A DNA stretch of 43,300 nucleotides. It comes from Candidatus Mediterraneibacter pullicola (GTDB taxonomy: Bacteria; Bacillota; Clostridia; Lachnospirales; Lachnospiraceae). Shown here piece by piece: positions 16,481 through 24,902 of the stretch. Location of the stretch: the NCBI GenBank assembly GCA_019117065.1, contig DXAK01000044.1, positions 1 to 43,300 on the forward strand. The letters run 5' to 3'. The position numbers were made by a program, and so were the translations under genes. Each line of letters opens with the position of its first letter. Position 1 is the first letter of the stretch. The notes beneath the pieces are model-generated. The model worked only from the letters and a program-made list of their open reading frames with translations. It made no database searches and was not told the DNA's origin.

Positions 16481-17344
16481 ATGTTAGTATCAGCAACAGA
16501 AATGCTTAAAAAAGCAAAGGCAGGACACTACGCAGTGGGACAGTTTAACATCAATAACCTTGAGTGGACGAAGGCGATCCTTCAGACGGCTCAAGATCTG
16601 AATTCTCCGGTTATCCTCGGAGTGTCTGAGGGTGCAGGGAAATATATGACAGGATACAAAACTGTTGTAGGCATGGTGAACGGTATGCTCGAGGAGATGA
16701 ACATCACTGTTCCGGTTGCCCTTCATCTGGATCATGGCAGCTATGAAGGATGTCTGAAATGTGTTGAGGCAGGATTCTCCTCCATCATGTTTGACGGATC
16801 TCACTATCCGATCGATGAGAACGTAGAGAAGACGAAAGAGCTTGTGAAAATTGCCCACGACAACAATATGTCCATTGAGGCTGAGGTTGGTTCTATCGGT
16901 GGAGAGGAAGACGGCGTGATCGGAAAAGGTGAGTGCGCGGATCCGGAAGAGTGTAAGATGGTAGCAGATCTGGGAATTGACTTCCTTGCTGCGGGTATTG
17001 GAAATATCCACGGAAAATATCCGGACAACTGGGAGGGATTAAGCTTCGAGACACTGGATTCAATCCAGCAGAAGACAGGCGATATGCCGCTTGTGCTTCA
17101 CGGTGGTACAGGCATTCCGGAAGATATGATTAAAAAGGCGATTGATCTTGGCGTTGCTAAGATCAATGTAAATACAGAGTGCCAGCTTTCATTTGCGGCA
17201 GCTACACGCGAGTACATTGAGGCAGGGAAGGATCAGGAAGGAAAGGGATTCGATCCCCGTAAACTGCTCAAACCGGGTACGGAAGCAATCATGGCTACTG
17301 TAAAAGAGAAAATGGAATTATTCGGCTCTGTCGGAAAAGCCTAA
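16481..17344 (+). CDS. fba: Class II fructose-1,6-bisphosphate aldolase
   Basis: A zinc aldolase of 287 residues that interconverts fructose-1,6-bisphosphate with dihydroxyacetone phosphate and glyceraldehyde-3-phosphate. Visible are LHLDHG (81-86; catalytic Asp84 and zinc ligand His85), EAEVGSIGG (133-141), NIHGKYP (175-181; His177) and LHGGTGIP (206-213; His207). ATG 16481 is chosen with GGAGG 8 bases upstream; the open frame extends to a GTG at 16466 that overlaps this ribosome binding site. The length and motifs match the gut-clostridial glycolytic enzyme; a tagatose-bisphosphate aldolase is a less likely alternative. Single gene with its own promoter; no clear terminator follows. Confidence 0.93.
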   Translation: MLVSATEMLKKAKAGHYAVGQFNINNLEWTKAILQTAQDLNSPVILGVSEGAGKYMTGYKTVVGMVNGMLEEMNITVPVALHLDHGSYEGCLKCVEAGFSSIMFDGSHYPIDENVEKTKELVKIAHDNNMSIEAEVGSIGGEEDGVIGKGECADPEECKMVADLGIDFLAAGIGNIHGKYPDNWEGLSFETLDSIQQKTGDMPLVLHGGTGIPEDMIKKAIDLGVAKINVNTECQLSFAAATREYIEAGKDQEGKGFDPRKLLKPGTEAIMATVKEKMELFGSVGKA

Positions 17345-17389
17345 AAAAATTTCAGATAGACCTAAATAAAATTTTGGGAGAAAAAATAC

Positions 17390-17418
17390 TTGCCTTTTGA
17401 GGGTGAGTAGGTTATACT
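17390..17418 (+). promoter_or_regulatory. Promoter of glutamine synthetase III
   Basis: TTGCCT (17390-17395) and TATACT (17413-17418) with a 17-base spacer; transcription start near 17425. GTGAG and CTCAC flank the -10 region and could form a small inverted repeat. Confidence 0.65.
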
Positions 17419-17438
17419 GTCTCACATAGACGTGAACA

Positions 17439-17473
17439 AGGGCGTTCCAGCATAGCGTGGAGTGCCCTTTTTT
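17439..17473 (+). terminator. Intrinsic terminator inside the glutamine synthetase leader
   Basis: AGGGCGTTCCA (17439-17449) pairs with TGGAGTGCCCT (17458-17468), an 11-bp stem with two G-U pairs and an 8-base loop, followed by six Ts. It lies between the promoter and the ATG at 17509, so unrestrained polymerase should stop before the gene. This is the layout of an attenuator. Confidence 0.75.
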
Positions 17474-17508
17474 CATGCCGAAGCCAGACAGGAAGGAAGG
17501 GATTACAT

Positions 17509-19623
17509 ATGAGCATTGATAAGATCAACGTGGCAGAGATATTCGGGGAAAATGTATTTAATGATACTGTGATGCAGCAGCGTCTTCCGAACAAGGTTTA
17601 TAAAAATTTGAAAAAAACCATTGAGGAAGGCAAAGAATTGGATCTTGAGACCGCTGATGTTATTGCGCATGAGATGAAGGAATGGGCGATCGAAAAGGGC
17701 GCGACGCATTATACTCACTGGTTCCTCCCGCTGACAGGCGTTACGGCGGAGAAACATGATTCTTTCATTTCGGCTCCCCAGCCGAGCGGGAAAGTGCTGA
17801 TGAGCTTTTCGGGGAAAGAACTCATTAAAGGAGAGCCGGATGCTTCCTCCTTCCCGTCAGGAGGTTTGAGGGCGACGTTTGAGGCAAGAGGATATACGAT
17901 GTGGGATTGTACTTCCCCAGCGTTTGTCAGACAGGATGCAGCGGGAGCAACGCTGTGTATACCGACGGCATTCTGTTCTTATACTGGTGAGGCGCTGGAT
18001 CAGAAGACGCCACTTCTGCGATCTATGGAAGCGATCAATACACAGGCGCTTCGTCTCCTTAGACTGTTCGGTAATACAACGTCTAAAAAAGTGACGCCGT
18101 CCGTGGGTGCGGAGCAGGAGTATTTTCTTGTAGACGCGGAAAAATTCCTTCAGAGAAAAGATCTGATCTACACAGGACGTACGCTGTTCGGCGCGATGCC
18201 GCCGAAGGGGCAGGAGATGGATGATCACTATTTCGGAACGATCCGCCAGAGAATAGCGGGCTTTATGCACGATGTAAATGAAGAGTTGTGGAGAGTGGGC
18301 GTTACGGCAAAGACGCAGCACAATGAGGTGGCGCCTGCGCAACATGAGCTGGCGCCGATCTATGCGGAGGCAAATATTGCTGTAGACCACAACCAGATCA
18401 TCATGCAGACGTTAAAGAGAGTGGCGTGCCAGCACGGAATGAAGTGCCTGCTTCACGAGAAGCCGTTCAAGGGAGTGAACGGTTCGGGCAAGCATAACAA
18501 CTGGTCTCTTACGACAGACGACGGCATCAACATGCTGGATCCGGGAAAGACGCCCCACGAGAACATCCAGTTCCTTCTTGTACTTACCTGTATACTGAAA
18601 GCGGTGAACCGTCATGCAGATCTCTTAAGAGAGTCGGCGGCCGATCCGGGAAATGATCACAGGCTCGGTGCGAATGAGGCGCCGCCGGCGATTATCTCCG
18701 TGTTCCTCGGGGAGCAGCTTGAAGATGTGATCGAGCAGTTGATCAGTACAGGAGAAGCAACGCACAGCTTAAAGGGCGGTCATCTTGAGACAAATGTGCG
18801 CACGCTTCCGGAGTTTACAAAAGATGCGACAGATAGAAACAGGACTTCTCCGTTTGCGTTTACGGGAAATAAATTTGAGTTCCGCATGGTCGGCTCGAGA
18901 GATTCCGTTGCTTCTGCCAACATTGTGCTCAACACAATCCTTGCGGAAGCATTTTCAGAGGCATGCGATGTGCTGGAAAAAGCGGATGACTTCCAGAAGG
19001 CGGTCCATGATCTGATCAAGAAATATGCGACGGAAAACCAGAGGATTATCTTTAACGGGGACGGCTACTCTCAAGCATGGGTTGAAGAGGCTGAGAGACG
19101 CGGGCTTCCGAATATCCGCTCTATGGTTGACGCGATCCCGGCAATCGTGTCGGATAAGGCGGTCGCCCTGTTTGAGAAGTTCGGCGTATTTACTCGTGCG
19201 GAGCTGGAATCCCGCGCGGAGATCAGCTATGAGAACTACGCAAAAGCGATCAATATTGAGGCACGTACGATGATCGACATGACAAGGAAGCAGTTCCTTC
19301 CGGCGATCATCAAGTACACGAAGACACTTGCCGATACGGTTAATGCTGTGAAAGAAGCAGGAGCGGACGCGGGAGTGCAGTCTGAGACGCTGTCTGAGAT
19401 TACAGTGTTCTTAAAAGAGGCCCGGGCGGCGCTTATGGAGCTTGAAAAGGTGACGGCGGAAGTATCGGAGCTCCCGGACGGCGAGGAGAAAGCGCGGAAG
19501 TATTACGAAGTGGTACATCCGGCGATGGACGCGCTGAGAAAGCCGGTAGATGAACTGGAGATGGTCGTGGACAAAGAGGCATGGCCGATGCCGTCTTATG
19601 GTGATTTGATCTTCGAGGTATAA
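17509..19623 (+). CDS. glnN: Glutamine synthetase type III
   Basis: A 704-residue GSIII that makes glutamine from glutamate, ammonia and ATP. The length, near 700, and motifs separate it from types I and II (about 450 and 370): the N-terminal GSIII region with [11 protein letters not shown], then [10 protein letters not shown] (ATP/metal site), [30 protein letters not shown] and [24 protein letters not shown] forms a double-ring dodecamer in the cytoplasm. The start has GGAAGG about 12 bases upstream. The leader contains a terminator hairpin, suggesting antitermination control by nitrogen status. No regulator gene of that kind lies nearby. A strong terminator follows. Confidence 0.96.
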   Translation: MSIDKINVAEIFGENVFNDTVMQQRLPNKVYKNLKKTIEEGKELDLETADVIAHEMKEWAIEKGATHYTHWFLPLTGVTAEKHDSFISAPQPSGKVLMSFSGKELIKGEPDASSFPSGGLRATFEARGYTMWDCTSPAFVRQDAAGATLCIPTAFCSYTGEALDQKTPLLRSMEAINTQALRLLRLFGNTTSKKVTPSVGAEQEYFLVDAEKFLQRKDLIYTGRTLFGAMPPKGQEMDDHYFGTIRQRIAGFMHDVNEELWRVGVTAKTQHNEVAPAQHELAPIYAEANIAVDHNQIIMQTLKRVACQHGMKCLLHEKPFKGVNGSGKHNNWSLTTDDGINMLDPGKTPHENIQFLLVLTCILKAVNRHADLLRESAADPGNDHRLGANEAPPAIISVFLGEQLEDVIEQLISTGEATHSLKGGHLETNVRTLPEFTKDATDRNRTSPFAFTGNKFEFRMVGSRDSVASANIVLNTILAEAFSEACDVLEKADDFQKAVHDLIKKYATENQRIIFNGDGYSQAWVEEAERRGLPNIRSMVDAIPAIVSDKAVALFEKFGVFTRAELESRAEISYENYAKAINIEARTMIDMTRKQFLPAIIKYTKTLADTVNAVKEAGADAGVQSETLSEITVFLKEARAALMELEKVTAEVSELPDGEEKARKYYEVVHPAMDALRKPVDELEMVVDKEAWPMPSYGDLIFEV

Positions 19624-19643
19624 TTTATCAAAAATAATACAGA

Positions 19644-19681
19644 AAAGCTCTCTGCGGAATGTTTCTGGAGAGAGCTTTTTC
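19644..19681 (+). terminator. Terminator of glutamine synthetase III
   Basis: AAAGCTCTCT (19644-19653) and AGAGAGCTTT (19669-19678) pair perfectly, with a T run at 19676-19680. Confidence 0.9.
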
Positions 19682-19772
19682 GTTGTATGTGGAAATCGCT
19701 TCCGGCGCCGGCTGTATGTCTTTCTGACAGGGGCTGAGAGAAAACGTGGAGATTTTCCCTGAGCGGTTGTCG

Positions 19773-19801
19773 TTGACATAAGAAGGCGGATGGGGCATAC
19801 T
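19773..19801 (+). promoter_or_regulatory. Promoter of the LacI-type regulator
   Basis: A perfect TTGACA (19773-19778) and CATACT (19796-19801) with a 17-base spacer, ending 27 bases before the gene. Confidence 0.65.
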
Positions 19802-19828
19802 TAAAGAAAATATGCCAGTGAAGAGGGA

Positions 19829-20854
19829 ATGAAGATGGAAGAACAACGGGAGAAAAACCCCGGCAGAAAAATGACTATCAATGATGTGGCGGAGGCTCTC
19901 AGCGTGTCTGCCAGTACGGTATCCAGAGCGATATCCGGCAAAGGAAGGATCGGGGAAGCTACCCGCAAGAGGGTGTTTGAATTCATTGAGGAGCATGATT
20001 ATCATCCAAACAGTATTGCGAAAAGTCTTGCACAATCCAGAACAAATAATATCGCGATCATTATTCCGGATGTAAAAGGGGTTGTGGCGCTTCCGTTTTT
20101 TTACATGTGTATGTGCGGCGTGAACGAGGTGGCTCAGGTGAGGGGATACGATATGTTTGTGGTTTCCACTAGCGGGAAGGACACAAGTCACCTGAAGCGG
20201 CTGATTGACAACAATAAAGTAGATGGGATGATTCTCGGAAGCACATACAAGGATGATGTGTTTGCCTCTTTTTTGAAATCAAAAGGGCTGCCTTTTGTCA
20301 CCATCGGTTCGCTCAATGACGATGAGATCGTACAGATCGATCATGATAATGAAGGGGCTTGTCGCGATCTTACCGCGATTCTTCTGTCGCGGCAGTGGAG
20401 ACGGATTGCATACATGGGGAACTCCAAAGAGCTGCTCGTTGATGAAGCGCGGTACCGGGGCTATCTCAAAGCCCACAGAGATATCGGTATTGAAGTGGAC
20501 GAAAGCCTTGTGTTTCGAAAAGAAACAAGCGAATCTATGCTGAGAGGCCATGTGGACGAACTTTTGGAAAAAAAGGTGGACTGTATCATCTGTCAGGACG
20601 ATGCGGTGTGCAATATTGTCCTCAACGAGCTGCGGGCTCAGGGCGCGCGTATCCCGGAAGACATGCGTGTGGCGTCCTGTCATAACAGTAAAGTGCTGGA
20701 CAATTATCCTGTCTCTGTCACCTCGCTGCGGTTCGACAACACGGAGATAGGGCGCGTCGCCTGTGCAACGCTTTTGGATATGCTGGAAGGCAAAGAAGTG
20801 GCGCGCAAGACGTTGTTGGACTATGAAGTAGTGCTAAAAGAATCAACAAAATGA
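19829..20854 (+). CDS. ganR: LacI-family regulator of the galactan locus
   Basis: A 341-residue LacI/GalR protein. The N-terminal helix-turn-helix reads MTINDVAEALSVSASTVSRA (15-34), followed by the hinge region (YHPNSIAKSLAQSRTNNIAI) and a periplasmic-binding-type sensor domain. It precedes and faces the same way as the oligosaccharide importer, GH53 and GH42 genes, so it is the likely local repressor answering to galactose-containing sugars. This is inferred from position; the effector is not readable. Two close ATGs compete: 19829, and 19835 with AGAGGG better spaced. Candidate operators are the 39-base palindrome at 20892 and repeats near 21026-21055. Confidence 0.88.
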   Translation: MKMEEQREKNPGRKMTINDVAEALSVSASTVSRAISGKGRIGEATRKRVFEFIEEHDYHPNSIAKSLAQSRTNNIAIIIPDVKGVVALPFFYMCMCGVNEVAQVRGYDMFVVSTSGKDTSHLKRLIDNNKVDGMILGSTYKDDVFASFLKSKGLPFVTIGSLNDDEIVQIDHDNEGACRDLTAILLSRQWRRIAYMGNSKELLVDEARYRGYLKAHRDIGIEVDESLVFRKETSESMLRGHVDELLEKKVDCIICQDDAVCNIVLNELRAQGARIPEDMRVASCHNSKVLDNYPVSVTSLRFDNTEIGRVACATLLDMLEGKEVARKTLLDYEVVLKESTK

Positions 20855-20891
20855 GAAAACATTGTTTCCTGGCCGGGGAGAACGATTCGAA

Positions 20892-20930
20892 GGCTCTTGC
20901 ATATGCGCAAATTGCGCATATGCAAGAGCC
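20892..20930. promoter_or_regulatory. Perfect 39-bp palindrome between ganR and the importer genes
   Basis: Two 19-base arms, beginning GGCTCTTGCATATGCGCAA, are perfect reverse complements around one central base. There is no following T run. Each arm contains the smaller palindrome GCATATGC. It lies 38 bases after ganR and about 78 bases upstream of the importer -10. It could be a regulator binding site or the 3' end hairpin of ganR. Confidence 0.75.
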
Positions 20931-20984
20931 ATAATTTATGGAAAATACACAAAAAATTCTCGCAATAAATAGTAAAGATATCTA

Positions 20985-21055
20985 TCGTAAAGCGAAAAAT
21001 AAGTTGTTATAATGCTGATTAGAACAAGCGATTGCTCAAAGCGCAAAGCGCAAAA
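20985..21055 (+). promoter_or_regulatory. Importer operon promoter and possible operator
   Basis: A perfect TATAAT lies at 21008-21013, but the -35 position (TCGTAA, 20985-20990) is poor, typical of a regulated promoter. Just downstream, AGCGATTGCT (21027-21036) is a near-palindrome and AAAGCGC is repeated in tandem at about 21038-21051, where a LacI-type repressor could bind. Confidence 0.45.
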
Positions 21056-21097
21056 AAAGAATGCCGGTACGTATTTTGCCGGTGAAGGAGGGTATTT

Positions 21098-22384
21098 ATG
21101 AAGAAAAAGTTGATAAGCATGTTGGTGTCAGCCGCTATGGTGTCCGTACTTCTTGCAGGCTGTAGCAGCGGCAGTTCAGATGAACCGGCAGCGGATTCAG
21201 GAGAGAAGCAGAATGTATCCCTTACGCTCTGGGGAGCAGAGGAGGATCAGGCGCTTCTTCAGAATCTGATCGATTCGTTCAAAGAGGAATACGCGGATGT
21301 GGCAAACTTTGATATTTCTCTCGGTGTTGAGAGTGAATCAACGGCTAAAGATACTGTTCTTACAGATGCGGAGGCTGCGGCGGATGTCTATGCGTTTGCT
21401 TCCGACCAGCTGCCAGACCTTGTGAAAGCCGGAGCCCTTCAGTCTATTGATGAGATGGAAGAAGCACTGACAGCATACACAAACAAGACAGTGGACGACA
21501 TCAAGAACGCGAACACAGAGTCTTCTGTGGAGGCAGCCACATATGACGACACACTGTACGCATTCCCGATGACAGCGGACAACGGATATTTCCTTTTCTA
21601 TGATTCAACCGTAGTTTCTGAGGAAGACGTGGCTACATGGGATGGACTGCTTGCAGCGGCTCAGGCATCAGGAAAGAGAGTTGCAATGACACTCGCGTCT
21701 GGATGGTATAACGCTTCCTTCTTCTACAGCGCAGGATTTACAACAGGGCTGAATGAAGACGGATCCACAACGATGGACTGGAACGGAGAGGCAGATTATA
21801 CAGGTGTGGAAGTGACACAGGCAATGCTCAACATCGCGTCCAATCCGGCATTTATGGCAGTTGCTGACGGAGATATCTCTAACCAGATCGCATCTGGACA
21901 GCTCTGCGCGGCAGTATCCGGAACTTGGGATGCTACAGCAGCTCAGGAAGCTTTCGGCGATGGATACGCAGCTACGAAGCTCCCGACATTTACGATCGCA
22001 GGAGCGCAGCTCCAGCAAGCATCTGTAGCAGGCTATAAGCTTGTAGGAGTAAACGCTCATTCAGAGAATGCAGGATGGGCAGCGCTTCTGGCAGACTGGA
22101 TCACAAACGAAGCAGCGCAGCAACAGCACTTTGATGAGCGTGAGATTGGACCGTCCAACAATACAGTCCTTGAGTCTGACGCGGTAAAAGAGAACACAGC
22201 ACTGGCGGCACTGGCAGCTCAGAATGAGTTTGGCGTCGTTCAGATGGCAGGTCAGAACTACTGGGATCCGGCGGCAACATTTGGCGAGATGATCGCACAG
22301 GGCGAACTTAACGCAGATGACACAGCAGGAATTCAGTCAGCACTCGATACACTTGTAGAAGGTGTGACAGCGCCGATTCAATAG
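21098..22384 (+). CDS. ganS: Sugar-binding lipoprotein of galacto-oligosaccharide ABC importer
   Basis: A 428-residue MalE-like extracellular solute-binding protein. It has a lipoprotein signal with basic N-terminus MKKKL, hydrophobic core and lipobox LLAGC (C22), followed by a Ser/Gly/Asp/Glu-rich linker and LTLWGAEEDQALLQNLIDSF, typical of cluster D binding proteins. It would be anchored outside the membrane and deliver oligosaccharide to the two permeases. Galacto-oligosaccharide is inferred from GH53 and GH42 in the same locus; maltodextrin is the main alternative because the proteins are MalE/F/G-like. The start has GGAGG 9 bases upstream. A long hairpin separates it from the first permease gene. 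Confidence 0.88.
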   Translation: MKKKLISMLVSAAMVSVLLAGCSSGSSDEPAADSGEKQNVSLTLWGAEEDQALLQNLIDSFKEEYADVANFDISLGVESESTAKDTVLTDAEAAADVYAFASDQLPDLVKAGALQSIDEMEEALTAYTNKTVDDIKNANTESSVEAATYDDTLYAFPMTADNGYFLFYDSTVVSEEDVATWDGLLAAAQASGKRVAMTLASGWYNASFFYSAGFTTGLNEDGSTTMDWNGEADYTGVEVTQAMLNIASNPAFMAVADGDISNQIASGQLCAAVSGTWDATAAQEAFGDGYAATKLPTFTIAGAQLQQASVAGYKLVGVNAHSENAGWAALLADWITNEAAQQQHFDEREIGPSNNTVLESDAVKENTALAALAAQNEFGVVQMAGQNYWDPAATFGEMIAQGELNADDTAGIQSALDTLVEGVTAPIQ

Positions 22385-22418
22385 GTAACAAGAATGATGT
22401 AACTTCGGTTATGAGAAA

Positions 22419-22456
22419 GGAACGGCCCGTACACGGTTACTGTATGGGCTCGTTCC
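22419..22456 (+). promoter_or_regulatory. Intercistronic hairpin after the binding-protein gene
   Basis: GGAACGGCCCGTACA (22419-22433) pairs with TGTATGGGCTCGTTCC (22441-22456), with one bulged base and a G-U pair, around a 7-base loop. No T-run follows. Its position suggests it protects the upstream mRNA from 3' decay so that binding protein is made in excess over permeases. Confidence 0.65.
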
Positions 22457-22510
22457 ATGATAGGGAAAGGATATGTGTCTTTTTCTATCAGTCAGGGAAG
22501 GAGAGCAAAA

Positions 22511-23956
22511 ATGGAAAAATCCAAAGGGAAGGTTTCGGCGTTCTTTTCTGCGGTTGGGAATTTTTTTTGGGACTTTGGAGAGGCAGTGTCAAAGGGCGAC
22601 CTGTTCGTAAAGCTGTCTCTGATCTGGATGGGAGCCGGATATTTCCGGCGTAAACAGTATGTAAAATCTGTTCTCATTACGATATTTGAAGTTCTTGTGA
22701 TTTTATATAGCGTGCTGTTTGCATCACAGTACGTTCCCAAGTTCGGAACTCTGGGAACGGTGAAAAGAGAAGCTGTGTTCAATCCAGCGACTATGAAAAA
22801 TGAGATCAATGATTTTGACAACTCATTTATGATCCTTCTGTTTTCACTCGTCAGCTTTGTAGTGTGGGCAATCTTTTTGGCAATGTGGATCTCGAATGTC
22901 AAGAGGGCTTACGAACTCCAGAAAATGGAGGCGCGCGGCGAACACATCAACACTTTTATGGAAGATGTGGATACTTACAGGAATGAAAACTTTTATAAGA
23001 CGCTGCTGGCGCTTCCGGTGACGGGGGTTGTCGTATTTACGATTGTACCGCTGCTTCTGCTCATCTTAGTAGCGTTTACAAACTATGATCAGCAGCATAT
23101 GCCGCCCAGTGAACTGTTCACATGGACGGGTCTGACAAACTTTATCAACCTGTTCGGAGGAGGCGGGCTTACGATCACGTTCGGGTACGCTTTTGTACGG
23201 GTGCTGATCTGGACGCTTGTGTGGGCGCTGTTCTCCACATTCACTACATATATCGGAGGGATTCTCCTGTCGTTTCTTATCAATCACAAACGCGTGAAAG
23301 GCAAGAAGCTGTGGAGGACTCTCTTTATGGTAACGATCGCAGTGCCGCAGTTCGTGTCCCTGCTGCCTGTTCGGAATTTCTTTTCTGACGGCGGTATCGT
23401 TAATACGATATGTGCAAATGTGGGATTGACGGATTTCCTGCGGGACGCAGGGCTGATCAGCACCTCCTATATCCCGTTCTTATCTTCACCGGGATGGGCG
23501 CATGTGATGATTATCCTCATCAATATATGGGTCGGTGTTCCGTACCAGATGCTAATCGCAACAGGTGTTCTTATGAATCTTCCGGCAGACCAGATCGAGA
23601 GCGCGCGCATCGACGGCGCGACTCCCACGCAGATCTTCCGGCACATTACCATGCCGTATGTACTCTTTATTACGGGACCGGCGCTGGTGACAGATTTTGT
23701 AAAAAATATTAACAACTTTAACGTCATCTACCTGCTGACGCAGGATGTATATACGACCACGAATCAGGCGCTCGCCAATTCGCAGGCGAAGGAGGTTGAC
23801 CTGCTGGTTACATGGCTGTTCCGTCTGACACAGGAGTACTACAACTACAAGATGGCTGCCGTTATAGGTATCGTAGTCTTCGTACTTTGCGCGGCATTTA
23901 CACTGATTGCGTTTAACCGGATGACCAAGGGAGATCGTGAGGAGGTGTACCAATAA
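22511..23956 (+). CDS. ganP: ABC importer permease, MalF/GanP-like
   Basis: A 481-residue membrane protein, the larger of two permeases. The first 65 residues are cytosolic; hydrophobic segments follow, beginning with VLITIFEVLVILYSVLFA, and there is a long loop before the transport domain. The EAA loop that contacts the ATPase is ESARIDGATPTQIFRHITMP. I chose ATG 22511, which has AAGGAG 7 bases upstream; the in-frame ATG 22457 would start inside the intercistronic hairpin region. The stop overlaps the next start by one base (TAATG), so the permeases are translated together. Confidence 0.9.
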   Translation: MEKSKGKVSAFFSAVGNFFWDFGEAVSKGDLFVKLSLIWMGAGYFRRKQYVKSVLITIFEVLVILYSVLFASQYVPKFGTLGTVKREAVFNPATMKNEINDFDNSFMILLFSLVSFVVWAIFLAMWISNVKRAYELQKMEARGEHINTFMEDVDTYRNENFYKTLLALPVTGVVVFTIVPLLLLILVAFTNYDQQHMPPSELFTWTGLTNFINLFGGGGLTITFGYAFVRVLIWTLVWALFSTFTTYIGGILLSFLINHKRVKGKKLWRTLFMVTIAVPQFVSLLPVRNFFSDGGIVNTICANVGLTDFLRDAGLISTSYIPFLSSPGWAHVMIILINIWVGVPYQMLIATGVLMNLPADQIESARIDGATPTQIFRHITMPYVLFITGPALVTDFVKNINNFNVIYLLTQDVYTTTNQALANSQAKEVDLLVTWLFRLTQEYYNYKMAAVIGIVVFVLCAAFTLIAFNRMTKGDREEVYQ

Positions 23957-24798
23957 TGAAGAAAAAAATCGGAGATGTTTTTAGACATTTACTCCTCGTT
24001 TTTCTGGCAGTGGTATGGCTTGTGCCCATCGTGTGGCTGTTAGCGACATCTTTCAGCAAGTACACCGGTATGAACACATCTACGTTCTTCCCGGAGGAGT
24101 GGGGTGTGGCCAACTATAAGAACCTGTTGTTCGGTGCGGATTCGGTGGCGCAGTTCCCGAACTGGTTCTGGAATACGTTTGTGATCGCATGCTTTACGTG
24201 CCTGATCTCAACCGCCTTCGTACTCATGGTGGCATACGCTACATCCTGTATGCGGTTCAAAGGCAGAAAAGCGTTGATGAATATCGGAGTTATTATCAAT
24301 CTGTTTCCCGGTGTGCTGGCCATGATCGCGGTGTATTTCATCTTAAAGAGTTTGAACCTTACCAACAGCCATATCGGACTGATCCTCGTATATTCGGCAT
24401 CGTCGGGGCTTGGATATCTGATTGCTAAAGGATTTCTGGATACGGTTCCAGTTTCTTTAAGAGAGGCGGCGTATCTGGATGGAGCCAGCGAGGCGAAGGT
24501 ATTTTTTAAAGTGGTTATGCCCATGAGTAAGCTGATCATCGTCTACACGGTCATTAGTTCCTTCCTTGTACCGTGGATGGACTTCGTGTATGCGAAGATG
24601 ATGCTTAACTCAGGAGTTGCTTCCCAGTGGACTGTGGCGATCGGGCTTTATAACATGCTTGAGAAGAGTCTTATCAACACGTACTTCACGCAGTTCTGTG
24701 CTGGCGGTGTGATTGTATCAATTCCGATCTCGATCCTGTTCATCATTATGCAGAAATTCTATGTAGAAGGTGTGACAGGAGGCGCGGTCAAAGGCTGA
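23956..24798 (+). CDS. ganQ: ABC importer permease, MalG/GanQ-like
   Basis: A 280-residue permease with six predicted membrane helices, starting HLLLVFLAVVWLVPIVWLLA, and the EAA loop LREAAYLDGASEAKVFFKVV. It completes the importer with the upstream lipoprotein and GanP. No ATPase gene is found here, so the system probably borrows a shared MsmX/UgpC-type ATPase encoded elsewhere, as known for GanSPQ in Bacillus subtilis. The ribosome site GGAGG lies just inside the end of the upstream gene. Confidence 0.92.
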   Translation: MKKKIGDVFRHLLLVFLAVVWLVPIVWLLATSFSKYTGMNTSTFFPEEWGVANYKNLLFGADSVAQFPNWFWNTFVIACFTCLISTAFVLMVAYATSCMRFKGRKALMNIGVIINLFPGVLAMIAVYFILKSLNLTNSHIGLILVYSASSGLGYLIAKGFLDTVPVSLREAAYLDGASEAKVFFKVVMPMSKLIIVYTVISSFLVPWMDFVYAKMMLNSGVASQWTVAIGLYNMLEKSLINTYFTQFCAGGVIVSIPISILFIIMQKFYVEGVTGGAVKG

Positions 24799-24902
24799 TA
24801 CCACAATACAGCTCATACGGATAAGACAAAATATTAAGGCGGTATACCCAGAGGGACGAAGCATACGCTCTGTTCTCCGGGAAGAGAAAGGGAAAAATCT
24901 AT

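Noticed and set aside
19628..20191. 187-residue minus-strand frame opposite the LacI-type gene
   Set aside because: It covers the terminator and promoter regions and the helix-turn-helix code; no start signals or motifs.
20941..21097. Catabolite responsive element (cre) in front of the importer operon
   Set aside because: No stretch matches the cre consensus well enough by eye; TCGTAAAGCGA near 20985-20995 only vaguely resembles it.
22411..22653. 80-residue plus-strand frame beginning MRKERPVHGY
   Set aside because: It overlaps the intercistronic hairpin and the real permease gene in another frame and shows no protein-like features.
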